From positions 1-42,229 of the forward strand of contig CANHKV010000010.1 in the NCBI GenBank assembly GCA_947461445.1: 42,229 nucleotides of DNA. Reading direction: 5' to 3'. The stretch is from Holosporales bacterium. GTDB taxonomy: Bacteria; Pseudomonadota; Alphaproteobacteria; Holosporales; Holosporaceae. Of the stretch, positions 8,527 through 17,038 are shown piece by piece. A model generated the notes under the pieces. That model ran no database searches. It was not told the origin of the DNA and saw only the letters and a list, made by a program, of their open reading frames with translations. Numbering within the stretch: position 1 is the stretch's first letter; each line of letters opens with the position of its first letter. The translations under genes and the position numbers were made by a program.

Positions 8527-9381
8527 ATGGTTCAACGTTGCGCAATGGTGGCCGTTTTAGGTCAAGCCAATGCAGGAAAATCCACACTTGTGAATGCACT
8601 GGCTGGGGAAAAAGTGTCCATTGTTTCAGCCAAACCACACACAACGCGATACGATATTTACGGGATCATTTGTCAAGATGATGCTCAGATTATCTTTGTC
8701 GATACCCCTGGGCTGATTGATCGTCCTCAAGGGCCTTTGCAGTCGTTTATGGCAAAAATGACCACAAGAACGGTAAGAGAAGCCGATTTATTCATGGTGG
8801 TCATTGATGCATCCCGGAAAATTCCCGAATCAACCCTGACGTTGCTGGATCGTTTAAAAGACAAAAAGCTGATGATTGTCTTGAACAAGGTGGATCAAGT
8901 TCCAAAAGACAAATTGTTGCCCATGGCCGAACGATACCAAACCTGGTCCCCATGGATTGCCATGACGTCTGGAAAAACCGGCAGTGGTTTGGCCTTTGTG
9001 ATGTCGTCGCTGATGGAACAGATGCCAGAGGCCCCGTGGTTGTTTGACGAAGATGCCATGACGCAAATTTCTCAGCGCATGTGGGCGGCGGAAATGACGC
9101 GAGAAAAATTATTCCAGTGTGTGCACCAAGAGGTTCCCTATCATGCCCATGTGGTCACCGATGAATGGAAAGAGAAAAAACGAGAATTAACCTTGCGCCA
9201 AACCATTTATGTGGATGATGCCCGATATAAAAAATGGATTTTGGGTTATCAAGGTCAGCGCATTCGCCTAATCGGGGAAAAATCACGCATGGAAATGAGC
9301 GAGCATTTGGATAAAACGGTGCATTTATTTCTCAACGTTTTGGTCGACCCATCATGGTCCAGTACCATTCGTACCGCATAA
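8527..9381 (+). CDS. era: GTPase Era
   Basis: Era is an essential GTPase that binds the 3' end of 16S rRNA and acts in 30S maturation. In the 284-residue product the G1 loop is GQANAGKST (residues 12-20), the switch I region has KPHTTR, G3 is DTPGL (59-63), G4 is NKVD (120-123) and G5 is TSGKTGSG. The C-terminal part (about residues 200-275) is the KH domain, with QTIYVDD and a GYQGQRIRLIGEKSR loop, slightly altered from the usual IGKGG form. Length is near normal. The usual partner rnc is absent. A strong hairpin-plus-T terminator follows the gene. Confidence 0.96.
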   Translation: MVQRCAMVAVLGQANAGKSTLVNALAGEKVSIVSAKPHTTRYDIYGIICQDDAQIIFVDTPGLIDRPQGPLQSFMAKMTTRTVREADLFMVVIDASRKIPESTLTLLDRLKDKKLMIVLNKVDQVPKDKLLPMAERYQTWSPWIAMTSGKTGSGLAFVMSSLMEQMPEAPWLFDEDAMTQISQRMWAAEMTREKLFQCVHQEVPYHAHVVTDEWKEKKRELTLRQTIYVDDARYKKWILGYQGQRIRLIGEKSRMEMSEHLDKTVHLFLNVLVDPSWSSTIRTA

Positions 9382-9504
9382 TATTGGCAGGGCATGGTGC
9401 TGTTCATCTGCGTCTTGTTCTGATCGAATGACCATCGATGTTATGGTCAATCGATATGGGTTTTTAGGCACAATGTCAGAAAGGCCTATGCTGGAGCAAG
9501 AGAT

Positions 9505-9533
9505 GAGCGTTCTGAAGGCACGCTCTGTTTTTT
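9505..9533 (+). terminator. Rho-independent terminator after era
   Basis: GAGCGT (9505-9510) pairs with ACGCTC (9520-9525) across a 9-base loop, followed by TG and six T. It lies about 120 bases after the era stop codon. Confidence 0.6.
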
Positions 9534-9628
9534 GTCTATTGCCCAGAAGCCATTGCGCAGAAGATTTAACGGATGGCCCCCCTGATTTTTAAGCCCCCGT
9601 CATCTTCATTATAAAGCCCCATTGCGCG

Positions 9629-9646
9629 GCCCCCCTGATGGGGGGC
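9629..9646 (-). terminator. GC-rich hairpin at the end of the collagen-like gene
   Basis: GCCCCCC and GGGGGGC form a perfect 7-bp stem around a TGAT loop, starting 15 bases beyond the stop codon of the minus-strand collagen-like gene. There is no T-run on that strand. The left half, with TGAT, recurs at 9576-9586. Confidence 0.45.
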
Positions 9647-9660
9647 TCTTGCTAGATGTC

Positions 9661-10251
9661 CTAATTCCAAACAGAATTTGTTGAATCTGCCCAAACATTG
9701 ACGAAGTTCCCCCCACCATAGATGTCTTGTCCCCTGTTCCAATTACTTCCGAAACCGTAACCTCCACCTCCATTCCAACCACCGCCTCTTTTGTTTTTTT
9801 GTGGGGAAAAGGTAATGGTGTTCCCATTACCAGTGACCGTAATGGTGTTTGTCAGAGCGTTATTTGTGGTATTTGTCGTGGTATTATTGGTGGTGTTTGT
9901 CGTATTAATGGGGGAGTCAGAGCCATAAGTAACGCCAGAATTAGAGGGGGTTGTAGATGTTGTTATCGCACGAGATCCTGCGAATCCAGAGGCACCTGCT
10001 GGACCTGGTGGCCCGACTGGTCCTTGTGGCCCAGCTACTCCTTGTGCCCCTGTTTCTCCTTGTGGCCCAGTTGGCCCAGTTGGTCCAGTTGCTCCCGTTG
10101 CTCCCTTTGGCCCCTTTGGCCCTGGTATTGTCTTGGTCACACTTGTGATAGGAAAAAGAGCCTGGATTTGAAAACACGAAAAAAGACCTATAAAAAGGAT
10201 CAGCATTGATGTTTTCTTGGAAAGAAGGTTTTTTTGATTAAAAAAAGCCAT
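9661..10251 (-). CDS. Exported collagen-like (Gly-X-Y repeat) protein
   Basis: The 196-residue product starts with a basic end and a hydrophobic signal segment ([14 protein letters not shown], about residues 16-29). An uninterrupted run of 16 Gly-X-Y triplets (about residues 44-92) follows, rich in Pro, Thr, Ala and Gln ([16 protein letters not shown] and similar). A Thr/Asn-rich linker and then a Gly/Trp/Asn-rich C-terminus ([13 protein letters not shown]) complete it. Bacterial collagen-like proteins form surface triple helices or filaments and often mediate adhesion to hosts; that role is family knowledge, not shown here. The gene has a TATAAT-type promoter and a very AT-rich upstream region. 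The internal triplet repeats would allow length variation between strains. Confidence 0.85.
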   Translation of the reverse strand: MAFFNQKNLLSKKTSMLILFIGLFSCFQIQALFPITSVTKTIPGPKGPKGATGATGPTGPTGPQGETGAQGVAGPQGPVGPPGPAGASGFAGSRAITTSTTPSNSGVTYGSDSPINTTNTTNNTTTNTTNNALTNTITVTGNGNTITFSPQKNKRGGGWNGGGGYGFGSNWNRGQDIYGGGNFVNVWADSTNSVWN

Positions 10252-10267
10252 GCTCGACAGTTTTGTT

Positions 10268-10295
10268 ATTATAAGTATTTTAAAATGCTAACAAA
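10268..10295 (-). promoter_or_regulatory. Promoter of the collagen-like gene
   Basis: On the minus strand a perfect TATAAT is preceded by TTTGTT with a 16-base spacer (or TTGTTA with 15). The -10 box ends 16 bases before the ATG at 10251, so the leader would be very short. The surrounding 130 bases are strongly AT-rich. Confidence 0.5.
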
Positions 10296-10471
10296 AAATG
10301 TTTAAAATTATGTAAAAATATTCTATTTTTTATTTAAAAAGAAAACATCTAATATTAAAAAAATGTGATGATTGGTTTTAAATCAAAAACAGACCGCTCA
10401 TAAAATGCCAGAAAAAGCAATCGCAACAAAAACGTGTTTTTTCTGGCTTGATCCCTGACCCGCAATGATAA

Positions 10472-10503
10472 AGGGCGTGCCCCAATAAAGGGGCAGCAGC
10501 CCT
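10472..10503 (-). terminator. Terminator of rplI
   Basis: On the minus strand AGGGC and GCCCT form the outer stem, and GCCCC and GGGGC the inner stem around TTTATT. A short T-rich TTTATC follows. The hairpin overlaps the rplI stop codon. Confidence 0.5.
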
Positions 10504-10963
10504 ATGGCGTGGTATTGGGTGAAACAACGCTAAAGGTAATTTCGGTTGTTACGGATGGATGCAAATCCAATCGCACGGTGTACGACCCCACTTCTTTAAT
10601 GGGTTTGGCCAAAGCCACTTGGTTGGCGTGAATGTCCACATGAAAATCTTTTAATGCCGTGGCAATGTCTCTTGCTGCCACCGAACCGTACAACATACCA
10701 CGCTCGCCCGCTTCGCTGTACAGGACCATTTTTTGATTAATCAAAGAATCTGCCCATTTTTGCGCTTGAATGCGGCGCTCTTCATCCTGAGCTTTCAGTT
10801 CTGCCAAGTTTTTTTGCAATGCATCCAGAGCATCCTTGGTGGCGTAGGTGATGCGTTTCAGACCGAGAAGATAGCGAAAAAAACCGCGCTTGATGTTCAC
10901 AATGTCACCTGTTACGCCTAATTTTCGAACGGGTTCCAATAAAATAGCTCTTACCGTAGCCAT
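10502..10963 (-). CDS. rplI: 50S ribosomal protein bL9
   Basis: bL9 binds 23S rRNA near the L1 stalk. The 153-residue product begins MATVRAILLEPVRKLGVTGDIV, the standard N-domain pattern. It continues with the conserved GFFRYLL, then a long charged helix, and a C-domain with the segment SVAARDIATALKDF. The ATG at 10963 is chosen because an AAGGAG Shine-Dalgarno sits 7 bases upstream and homologues start there. A longer reading to 11029 adds residues unlike L9. The gene stands alone: rpsF and rpsR, its usual operon partners, are not adjacent. Confidence 0.95.
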   Translation of the reverse strand: MATVRAILLEPVRKLGVTGDIVNIKRGFFRYLLGLKRITYATKDALDALQKNLAELKAQDEERRIQAQKWADSLINQKMVLYSEAGERGMLYGSVAARDIATALKDFHVDIHANQVALAKPIKEVGSYTVRLDLHPSVTTEITFSVVSPNTTP

Positions 10964-11157
10964 GGTTTTCTCCTTGTATGTTGACAGAAAATAACAGTAT
11001 ACAGACCATTTTACCATATTCTGAAACAAAAGTCCTCATGGTAAGGCAAAAAAGATCCACCACTGGCCACAGATTTCCCAAAAGCATTCTTATGGTGTGA
11101 TTTTTAACAAAAATTGGGTATGATTTTGAAAAGAATGATCTTAACAATCAGAGTCCA

Positions 11158-12465
11158 TTGATGATTAATCCAATCATTCCAGCAAGAAAAACCTTGGCAA
11201 AAGCCTGGCTGTTTTGGTTTATAGGCGGATTGTTTTATTTGTATGAAATGGTTTTACGCGCCTCTTTGTCCGTTATGGCAGAGGATTTGCATACCAGTTT
11301 TCATATTACTCCCCAACAGTTTGGTCTGTTTGCATCCATGTATTATTGGGCGTACACGCCGCTGCAAATTCCTTGTGGATTAATCTTGGACAAAGTGGGG
11401 TCACGTAAATTAATTACGGCATCCTGCGTGTTGTGTGCTTTTAGTGCTGCATTATTTGGATGGACAGAATCCATATCGGTGGCCTATGCGGCGCGATTTT
11501 TAATGGGTGCTGGATCGGCGGCGGCCTTTATCAGTACATTGGCCTTGGCCAGTGGATGGTTTCCCGTGGCTTATTTTGGCATTATGGCGGGATTAACCAA
11601 TTTGTTGGGGTCTGTCGGTGGCATGATTGCTGGAAAGCCCCTTGTTGCGCTGTGCAATGATATGGGAGGATGGAGATCAGCCATGATGGTTTTGGCCATA
11701 CTGGGCTTGGTGTTAAGCGCATTGACCTGGTTGTGTATTCGCGATCCTTTGAAAACAGAGCCCGAATCATCGGGCAGTGATCTCTGGGTGCCATTAAAAG
11801 CCGTGATCAGGCGGCCGCAAATATGGTTGATTGGTTTGGTAGGGGGATTGCTGTATTTGCCCATTTCTACGTTTGCTGAATTATGGATGATCCCGTTTTT
11901 AGAAGGCAGCTGTGCAGGATTAACCAAAGAAAATGCCAGCTTGGCCCAGATGATCCTATTTTTTATGGGTGGCATAGGTGGACCCATTTTAGCCGGCTTG
12001 GCCGTACGATTAGGCAGCTATATCACCGTTCTAAAACTGGTGGCCGTCATCGAGTGTGCCTTGTTTCTGTTGATGGCGCTAGCATCTTTTTTGCCGTACA
12101 CCATGGTGATCGGTTTGGCCGGAATGATCGGGTTGGTTTTTGGAGGTCAAGTGTTGGTCTTTTCTCTGGTGGGCAGTCAGACCTCTTCCAAAGAATTGGG
12201 ATCAGCCTATGCCTTTACCAACGCCCTTGTTATGGGCTGTGGATCCATTTTCCAACCCTTGTTGGGTAAAATCTTACAGATCAGTTGGTCTGTAATGGGG
12301 GGTGGTTACGCCGATGGCGTTCCCGTGTATACGGGGGGCATGTATGCTGTTTCTATTCTTTCATTGCCCCTGGGGTTTTTACTGTGTTGGGTAATGTTGT
12401 ATTGGGTAAAGGATACCTATGGTCAAAACACGGCATCTGATAAGCCTTCGGTAAAAGAAGCCTAG
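11158..12465 (+). CDS. Major facilitator superfamily transporter
   Basis: The 435-residue product is a 12-helix MFS carrier. The N-terminal half opens with WLFWFIGGLFYLYEMVLRASLSVM, and the loop between helices 2 and 3 carries LDKVGSRKL, the MFS A-motif region. The second half includes a GGIGGPILAGLAVRLGS segment at the equivalent position. The N-terminal pattern resembles MFS proteins common in intracellular gammaproteobacteria such as Legionella and Coxiella, as well as in Rickettsiales-like bacteria. The substrate cannot be read from sequence. It is followed after 44 bases by tadA on the same strand, so the two may be cotranscribed. Residues MM at the start leave a one-codon ambiguity. Confidence 0.88.
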   Translation: MMINPIIPARKTLAKAWLFWFIGGLFYLYEMVLRASLSVMAEDLHTSFHITPQQFGLFASMYYWAYTPLQIPCGLILDKVGSRKLITASCVLCAFSAALFGWTESISVAYAARFLMGAGSAAAFISTLALASGWFPVAYFGIMAGLTNLLGSVGGMIAGKPLVALCNDMGGWRSAMMVLAILGLVLSALTWLCIRDPLKTEPESSGSDLWVPLKAVIRRPQIWLIGLVGGLLYLPISTFAELWMIPFLEGSCAGLTKENASLAQMILFFMGGIGGPILAGLAVRLGSYITVLKLVAVIECALFLLMALASFLPYTMVIGLAGMIGLVFGGQVLVFSLVGSQTSSKELGSAYAFTNALVMGCGSIFQPLLGKILQISWSVMGGGYADGVPVYTGGMYAVSILSLPLGFLLCWVMLYWVKDTYGQNTASDKPSVKEA

Positions 12466-12509
12466 GGCAATCCATAAAGGATGCGTGTGCGGGCAATGTG
12501 GATGGTTCA

Positions 12510-13034
12510 ATGAAAGAAAAAATGGATTATGCAATGACAGAGGACCATAAAGCAAAAAATAGGATTGATCTTGTTACTGGAGCAAAAGACATCCCGATGG
12601 CCCATGGGCTGGACCCAAAAACAGATCAAAGTCCGTTTTGGCCCATGGGGATGGCACTGATTATGGCAGAAAAAGCCATGCGCTGTGGAGAGGTCCCAGT
12701 GGGCGCAGTTCTGGTCCAAGACAACCGCATCATCGCCCGTGCACACAACCAAATGAATGGTCTGACCAACCCCATGGCGCATGCAGAAATATTGGTTCTG
12801 GTTCAAGCAATGGCGGTGTTATCGTCAAAATACTTGACCGATTGCCATCTGTATGTGACGTTACAACCGTGTGCTTTTTGCGTACAAGCGTTAATACTGG
12901 CCCGCATTGGGCGGGTTTATTTTGGGGCCTATGACACCAGTTTGCCCGTTCCGGAATCTTTTGAACGCATTGGCGGAATATGCGAACAACGCTGTCAATC
13001 CATATTACACCAGTTTTTTCATGAAAAGCGCTGA
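12510..13034 (+). CDS. tadA: tRNA-specific adenosine deaminase
   Basis: TadA deaminates adenosine 34 of tRNA-Arg(ACG) to inosine. The product has the hallmark order: EVPVGAVLV, then NPMAHAEI with the zinc-ligand His and proton-shuttle Glu, then TLQPCAFC with two zinc-ligand cysteines, then ARIGRVYFGAYD. The NPxAHAE motif separates TadA from cytidine and guanine deaminases. One unusual point is Gln in place of the Glu that normally precedes PCxxC (LEPC in most TadA). The N-terminus is unusually long and polar. A GTG at 12498, the ATG at 12510, or later ATGs (12597, 12645) could be the start; homologues begin near 12645. No good Shine-Dalgarno settles it. Confidence 0.9.
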   Translation: MKEKMDYAMTEDHKAKNRIDLVTGAKDIPMAHGLDPKTDQSPFWPMGMALIMAEKAMRCGEVPVGAVLVQDNRIIARAHNQMNGLTNPMAHAEILVLVQAMAVLSSKYLTDCHLYVTLQPCAFCVQALILARIGRVYFGAYDTSLPVPESFERIGGICEQRCQSILHQFFHEKR

Positions 13035-13102
13035 TGAGGGGGGGAGCAAAGATCAATGATTCCTTGTGATCCCCCGCAGGCATAGATTCAATGGGTTCGC
13101 CG

Positions 13103-13759
13103 TCAGGCCGCTGGGGCGGCAGTTGGGAGGGCGGCTGTTTGGGGTGGCATCTCTGCTTGTATCATCGCTTGCATAGCCGCTTGCATTTCAGTTTCCTGCT
13201 TTTTTTCTATTTTTTCATCGATTGATTTCTGTTCGTACTGTTGTAAATCTGCCAAGGATTCTATGGCCGCCAATGCCATATAATAGGCAACATAAACTTG
13301 GGTTAACGTAAACGGGGCTGTATTGGTCAATCGCCCATCTGGGCCACACTGGATGAAAAATTGATCCATATAGGCCTGTTCCAGAGACATTAATTCGTCG
13401 GATGGAACGGAATGATAGTGATGTCCTTTGGGATGCGATGACCACTGTTGTGCGACAAAATGGACGGCTTGTTTTTGAGAATCCTTTTCAGGCAAATGAT
13501 GACTGCGGTCTATGGAAAAGGGGTGAAGCGATTCGGCTTCTTTCTTTGGCTTGTTTCCACTGTATACAGCCGTGCACAAAGACAATGTACAGTTAGGAGA
13601 ACATACGTAATAAGATGGCCTTATAACGGTGCGTATCACTGTCTGTTTTGAGCCAGAAGGGCAAGGATTCGCCATCATCACAGAAAAGAAAGTGGAAAAA
13701 TTGAGAATTCCTGCTCCTAAACACAGGTTTTTTAAAATACAGCTTGCAACGGAACGCAT
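13103..13759 (-). CDS. Exported hypothetical protein with Ala-rich C-terminus
   Basis: I do not recognise this 218-residue protein. The N-terminus has a long hydrophobic stretch (about residues 5-29, ending FFSVMMA) that reads as a signal peptide. A cysteine-containing segment (YVCSPNCTLSLC) follows. The middle is polar and His/Ser-rich, then comes a helix-forming region (YMALAAIESLADLQQY). A Glu/Gln/Met-rich coiled-coil-like stretch (MQAAMQAMIQAEM) follows, and the protein finishes with a Pro/Ala tail ending in AA. It lies between tadA (convergent) and an outer-membrane protein on the same strand. The Ala-Ala end is shared with three other exported proteins in the window. Confidence 0.65.
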   Translation of the reverse strand: MRSVASCILKNLCLGAGILNFSTFFSVMMANPCPSGSKQTVIRTVIRPSYYVCSPNCTLSLCTAVYSGNKPKKEAESLHPFSIDRSHHLPEKDSQKQAVHFVAQQWSSHPKGHHYHSVPSDELMSLEQAYMDQFFIQCGPDGRLTNTAPFTLTQVYVAYYMALAAIESLADLQQYEQKSIDEKIEKKQETEMQAAMQAMIQAEMPPQTAALPTAAPAA

Positions 13760-13957
13760 GAAAGTTTTTGATTTTTTTCAGAAATATGACCCTATTAAAG
13801 CACATTTTTCTAAAAAAAACTGTCTATTTATCCGTAAGAATGATTTTTTAGGCGGGGAAAATGATCCCCGCATAATGGTAATGGTGTATAGAGCGCTCCC
13901 CAGGTCACATTCGAAATGACGGCTGCAGACGGCTGCCCACATCCTTATAACGCTGTA

Positions 13958-14995
13958 TTAGCGTTCTAAAAAGTTGATTTTTAACGTCAACATCACGCCC
14001 AATGTAGTGATTTTCATGGGGTCAGCGCTGAGTTTTTGCACAGAAGCCACTTGGCCAAAAGAAGTCTGTGTATTGCCTGTTTCGCTGCCTGGGTTGGTCT
14101 GATAGGCAAACAATGCTATTTTTTTGTCTCCATAACACGTCCCAAATGCTTCGATACCAATGGACAAGCGTTCCGTTATGGATACATCGATACCCGCACC
14201 ATACATCAAACCATTGACATAAATGGGTGAATATCCAGAAGACACTGGGCTTTTTCCAGTAGAAGACTGATCTGCTTTTGACGACGTGGTGCGCAGACAC
14301 GTCCAACCCAACTTGGCAAATCCAAACAGACGGTCATTGAATTTGTAACCAAACAATACACCCGCATTAAAGGCCAAGCGACTGCTGACCGTTGATTGAT
14401 AGTTCTCAAACACAGTTTCTTCATTCACGACGATAGGCCCTTCATTAGGATTAGGATTAGCCTCTGCATCATAATCCACTTCTGTCAGCTCAATGGGAAT
14501 GGGCAAGGATGCATTGAAAACTTTAAGACCTGCGAAAAAACCCACAAAGGCTTTGGTTTGTCCCAATGCCGCATTATACCCAAACTCAAAGGATCCTATG
14601 GGGCTGTCTGATGATTTTCGGATTTTATCTGGTGTCTCTAACAACATGCCATCCCCATAATTTGGGTTCGGTTGGAAAGGTGGGATCGGGGGATTACCTA
14701 AAAATTCTGGCTGCGTATTTGTGTATGACGTGTTTGAAAAATTTCTCTTCAGATCGGTGTAACCGACTCCGATACTGAAATAACCAAAAGATGCACTGGT
14801 GCTGTCTTTCGCATCCCAGTTCTCATTGTCCGGGTTACAATAATTAGCACTTGAACACATGCCATCCGAATCTGGGCCAAGATTATCCGTTTTGTTGGTA
14901 GTGGCTGTAACAGAAACGCTCTGCTCTTGGGCACAAGTGATCATGGTGGAACAACACAGAACGGCAAGGGCGAGGATAAAGGGTTTGTGACGCAT
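13958..14995 (-). CDS. Outer-membrane beta-barrel protein
   Basis: The 345-residue product has a clean signal peptide (MRHKPFILALAVLCCSTMITCA, cleavage near residue 22) and a mature part of alternating polar/hydrophobic strands with many Tyr, Phe, Gly and Asn. Strand-like stretches include FGYFSIGVGYTDL, SFEFGYNAALG, LAFNAGVLFGYKF, LFGFAKLGWTCL, MYGAGIDVSI and TTLGVMLTLKINFLER. Loops are long and rich in Asn/Pro. This is the usual look of an OmpA-like/opacity-type 8-stranded barrel. The terminal residue is not the common Phe. Surface antigens of this type are frequent in Rickettsiales-like bacteria; the specific role is unknown. Confidence 0.8.
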   Translation of the reverse strand: MRHKPFILALAVLCCSTMITCAQEQSVSVTATTNKTDNLGPDSDGMCSSANYCNPDNENWDAKDSTSASFGYFSIGVGYTDLKRNFSNTSYTNTQPEFLGNPPIPPFQPNPNYGDGMLLETPDKIRKSSDSPIGSFEFGYNAALGQTKAFVGFFAGLKVFNASLPIPIELTEVDYDAEANPNPNEGPIVVNEETVFENYQSTVSSRLAFNAGVLFGYKFNDRLFGFAKLGWTCLRTTSSKADQSSTGKSPVSSGYSPIYVNGLMYGAGIDVSITERLSIGIEAFGTCYGDKKIALFAYQTNPGSETGNTQTSFGQVASVQKLSADPMKITTLGVMLTLKINFLER

Positions 14996-15271
14996 AAATA
15001 TTTAACAATCCACTAATGTTTTCTAAATGTAGTCATTTTTTTAAAATAATAGCAATGCATCTGGGTGAGTAGGAAAAATCATGGGTGTTGTGTTGCAAGA
15101 ATGATACGCAACAATGATACGGAATAAAGGCAATATCCAGCCGAAAAGAATAAGAAAGACGTTTTTCCTATTGGACCACCATTAAGCCCCCTTCTGATTC
15201 GAAACTCTTTGGTGTTTCCGGCCGTACTGTACCCGTTTGTCCTTCAATAGTTTCTTCACGCCAAAGGCTTT

Positions 15272-16951
15272 TTACAGTGCGGACTTGGCCGCATCTAATT
15301 TTTCATGGGGTTTTTTAGGGCGAAACAGGTGTAACCCCATGTGATCGGCATCCAAAACCGCCTCGTGCATCATTTCTGAAAAAGTGGGATGGGGAAAAAT
15401 AACCCGCTGCAAATCCGCTTCGGTGGCTTGCATGGTTTTGGCAATAACAAACCCTTGGATTAATTCGCTGACCCCAGCCCCCACCATGTGCGCCCCTAAT
15501 AATTCACCTGTTTTCTCATCAAAAATGACCTTGACTAACCCCGTGCTTTCGCCATAGGCCATGGCTTGACCATTGGCAGAAAAGGGAAAACGACCCACCT
15601 TAATGGCCCCTTGTGCCGCTGCTGCGCGCTCTGTCAACCCAATGCTTGCAATTTGCGGCATGCTATAGGTGCACCCTGGAATCAAACTGGGATCACTGGG
15701 GTGGGGTTTTAGGCCTGCAATATATTCAATGCACGCAATGCCCTCGTGACTGGCTTTGTGTGCCAACCATGGGGCACCGGCCACATCGCCAATGGCATAC
15801 ACACCCAGCTCATCTGTGGTGTGGTGGGCATGGGTGACAATGTGTCCTTTTTCTGTACGCACAGCGGTGTGATCCAGTCCTAAATGTTCTGTATTGCCAA
15901 TGACGCCAATGGCCACCAAAACCCGTTCGCCCGTCCACGTTTTTTCCCCACCCGTTTTCAGATTTTTTATGGTGGCCGTATAGGATTCATCTAGATTTTT
16001 TACCACATGATTAACCGTGGATCCCGTTTCCAGAGTGATGCCCTGTTTGATGAATGATTTTGCAGCAATGGCCACGATTTCCTCATCTTCTATTGGTAAG
16101 ATGGTGTCTGATTGTTCCACAACGGTAACATCTGTGCCCAACGTGCGATAAAAACTGGCAAATTCTATGCCGATGGCGCCGGCTCCGATGATCAGGATGG
16201 ATTCAGGGCGTTTTTCAGGAATCATGGCTTGAGTAGCGCTCCAAACGCCCAATTCATCTGGAAAAAGGGTGCGTGCTCTGGCCCCTGTGGCAATAACGAT
16301 GTTTTTTCCAAACAAATGTCCAATTTCTTGATCCTCATTGGTCAAACGCAATGTGTGTAAATCAGGGCGGCGGGGTGTGTTTGTGGGTATTCCTGTGAAC
16401 GCATCCGATGTTTTGCCATGTGTTTTCCCCAATGAACCCATGGCCGAATCCGCTGTGGGTTCTGACCCGTGGGGCCTATGGGATGATGCTATAGGATCAA
16501 TATTCACACGGGCAGAGATGGATTCAAAAGACCCCCAAGCCGAAAAGACGGAAACGCCATTTTTGGCCAACAACCCCTTGACGCCTGATTGCAATGTGCT
16601 GGCCAGCTGTCTAGATCTCTGCACCATAACATCTAAATCAATGCCGACATCGCCCGGCGGCAACCTCAGGCCAAAGGATTCCATGTGGGATGCCGATGCC
16701 AGCATGGATGCGCTTTTCAGCAATGCTTTTGTTGGTATACATCCCCAATTCAAGCACACACCGCCCAAATGTTTTCCTTCGATCAGCGCCGTTTTTAATC
16801 CCAATTGAGCGGCACGAATGGCTGCAACATATCCCCCAGGTCCGCCCCCGATGATGATGACATCAAAGGGTTCTTTAGGCAGAGATTTCCCAAAAAGTCC
16901 AGGGCGGCTGGATTCATCACGATTGTCAGAAGTCTTGGCAGAAAAAGACAT
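15272..16951 (-). CDS. lpdA: Dihydrolipoyl dehydrogenase with an internal insertion
   Basis: This is the E3 component of 2-oxoacid dehydrogenase complexes: it reoxidises dihydrolipoyl groups using FAD and NAD+. The FAD motif GGGPGG is at residues 35-40, the redox disulfide CLNWGC at 66-71, the NAD motif GAGAIG at 256-261, and YAIGDV near 385. The C-terminal base motif HPTFSE has His521 and Glu526. All catalytic residues are present. The product is 559 residues, whereas the family is usually about 465. The excess is an N-terminal tail of ~28 residues and a polar, Ser/Thr/Pro/His-rich insertion at about residues 153-200, between two FAD-domain strands. No E1 or E2 genes are adjacent. Confidence 0.95.
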   Translation of the reverse strand: MSFSAKTSDNRDESSRPGLFGKSLPKEPFDVIIIGGGPGGYVAAIRAAQLGLKTALIEGKHLGGVCLNWGCIPTKALLKSASMLASASHMESFGLRLPPGDVGIDLDVMVQRSRQLASTLQSGVKGLLAKNGVSVFSAWGSFESISARVNIDPIASSHRPHGSEPTADSAMGSLGKTHGKTSDAFTGIPTNTPRRPDLHTLRLTNEDQEIGHLFGKNIVIATGARARTLFPDELGVWSATQAMIPEKRPESILIIGAGAIGIEFASFYRTLGTDVTVVEQSDTILPIEDEEIVAIAAKSFIKQGITLETGSTVNHVVKNLDESYTATIKNLKTGGEKTWTGERVLVAIGVIGNTEHLGLDHTAVRTEKGHIVTHAHHTTDELGVYAIGDVAGAPWLAHKASHEGIACIEYIAGLKPHPSDPSLIPGCTYSMPQIASIGLTERAAAAQGAIKVGRFPFSANGQAMAYGESTGLVKVIFDEKTGELLGAHMVGAGVSELIQGFVIAKTMQATEADLQRVIFPHPTFSEMMHEAVLDADHMGLHLFRPKKPHEKLDAAKSAL

Positions 16952-17038
16952 GGCGCAGTTGTAAATTCAGTATTCCTGGACTAATTTTATCACGCCAAGC
17001 CCACAGGGAGCAATGCCGCGAACATGTTGGGGTCTGTG

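Noticed and set aside
9727-10209. Plus-strand open frame of 160 codons over the collagen-like gene
   Set aside because: It is the antisense of the Gly-X-Y repeats, giving a Cys/Trp/Ser-rich chain with no domain or start signal; the minus-strand protein has signal peptide, promoter and triplet structure.
10964-11029. 22-residue N-terminal extension of bL9
   Set aside because: Homologues and the AAGGAG site 7 bases before 10963 support the shorter protein.
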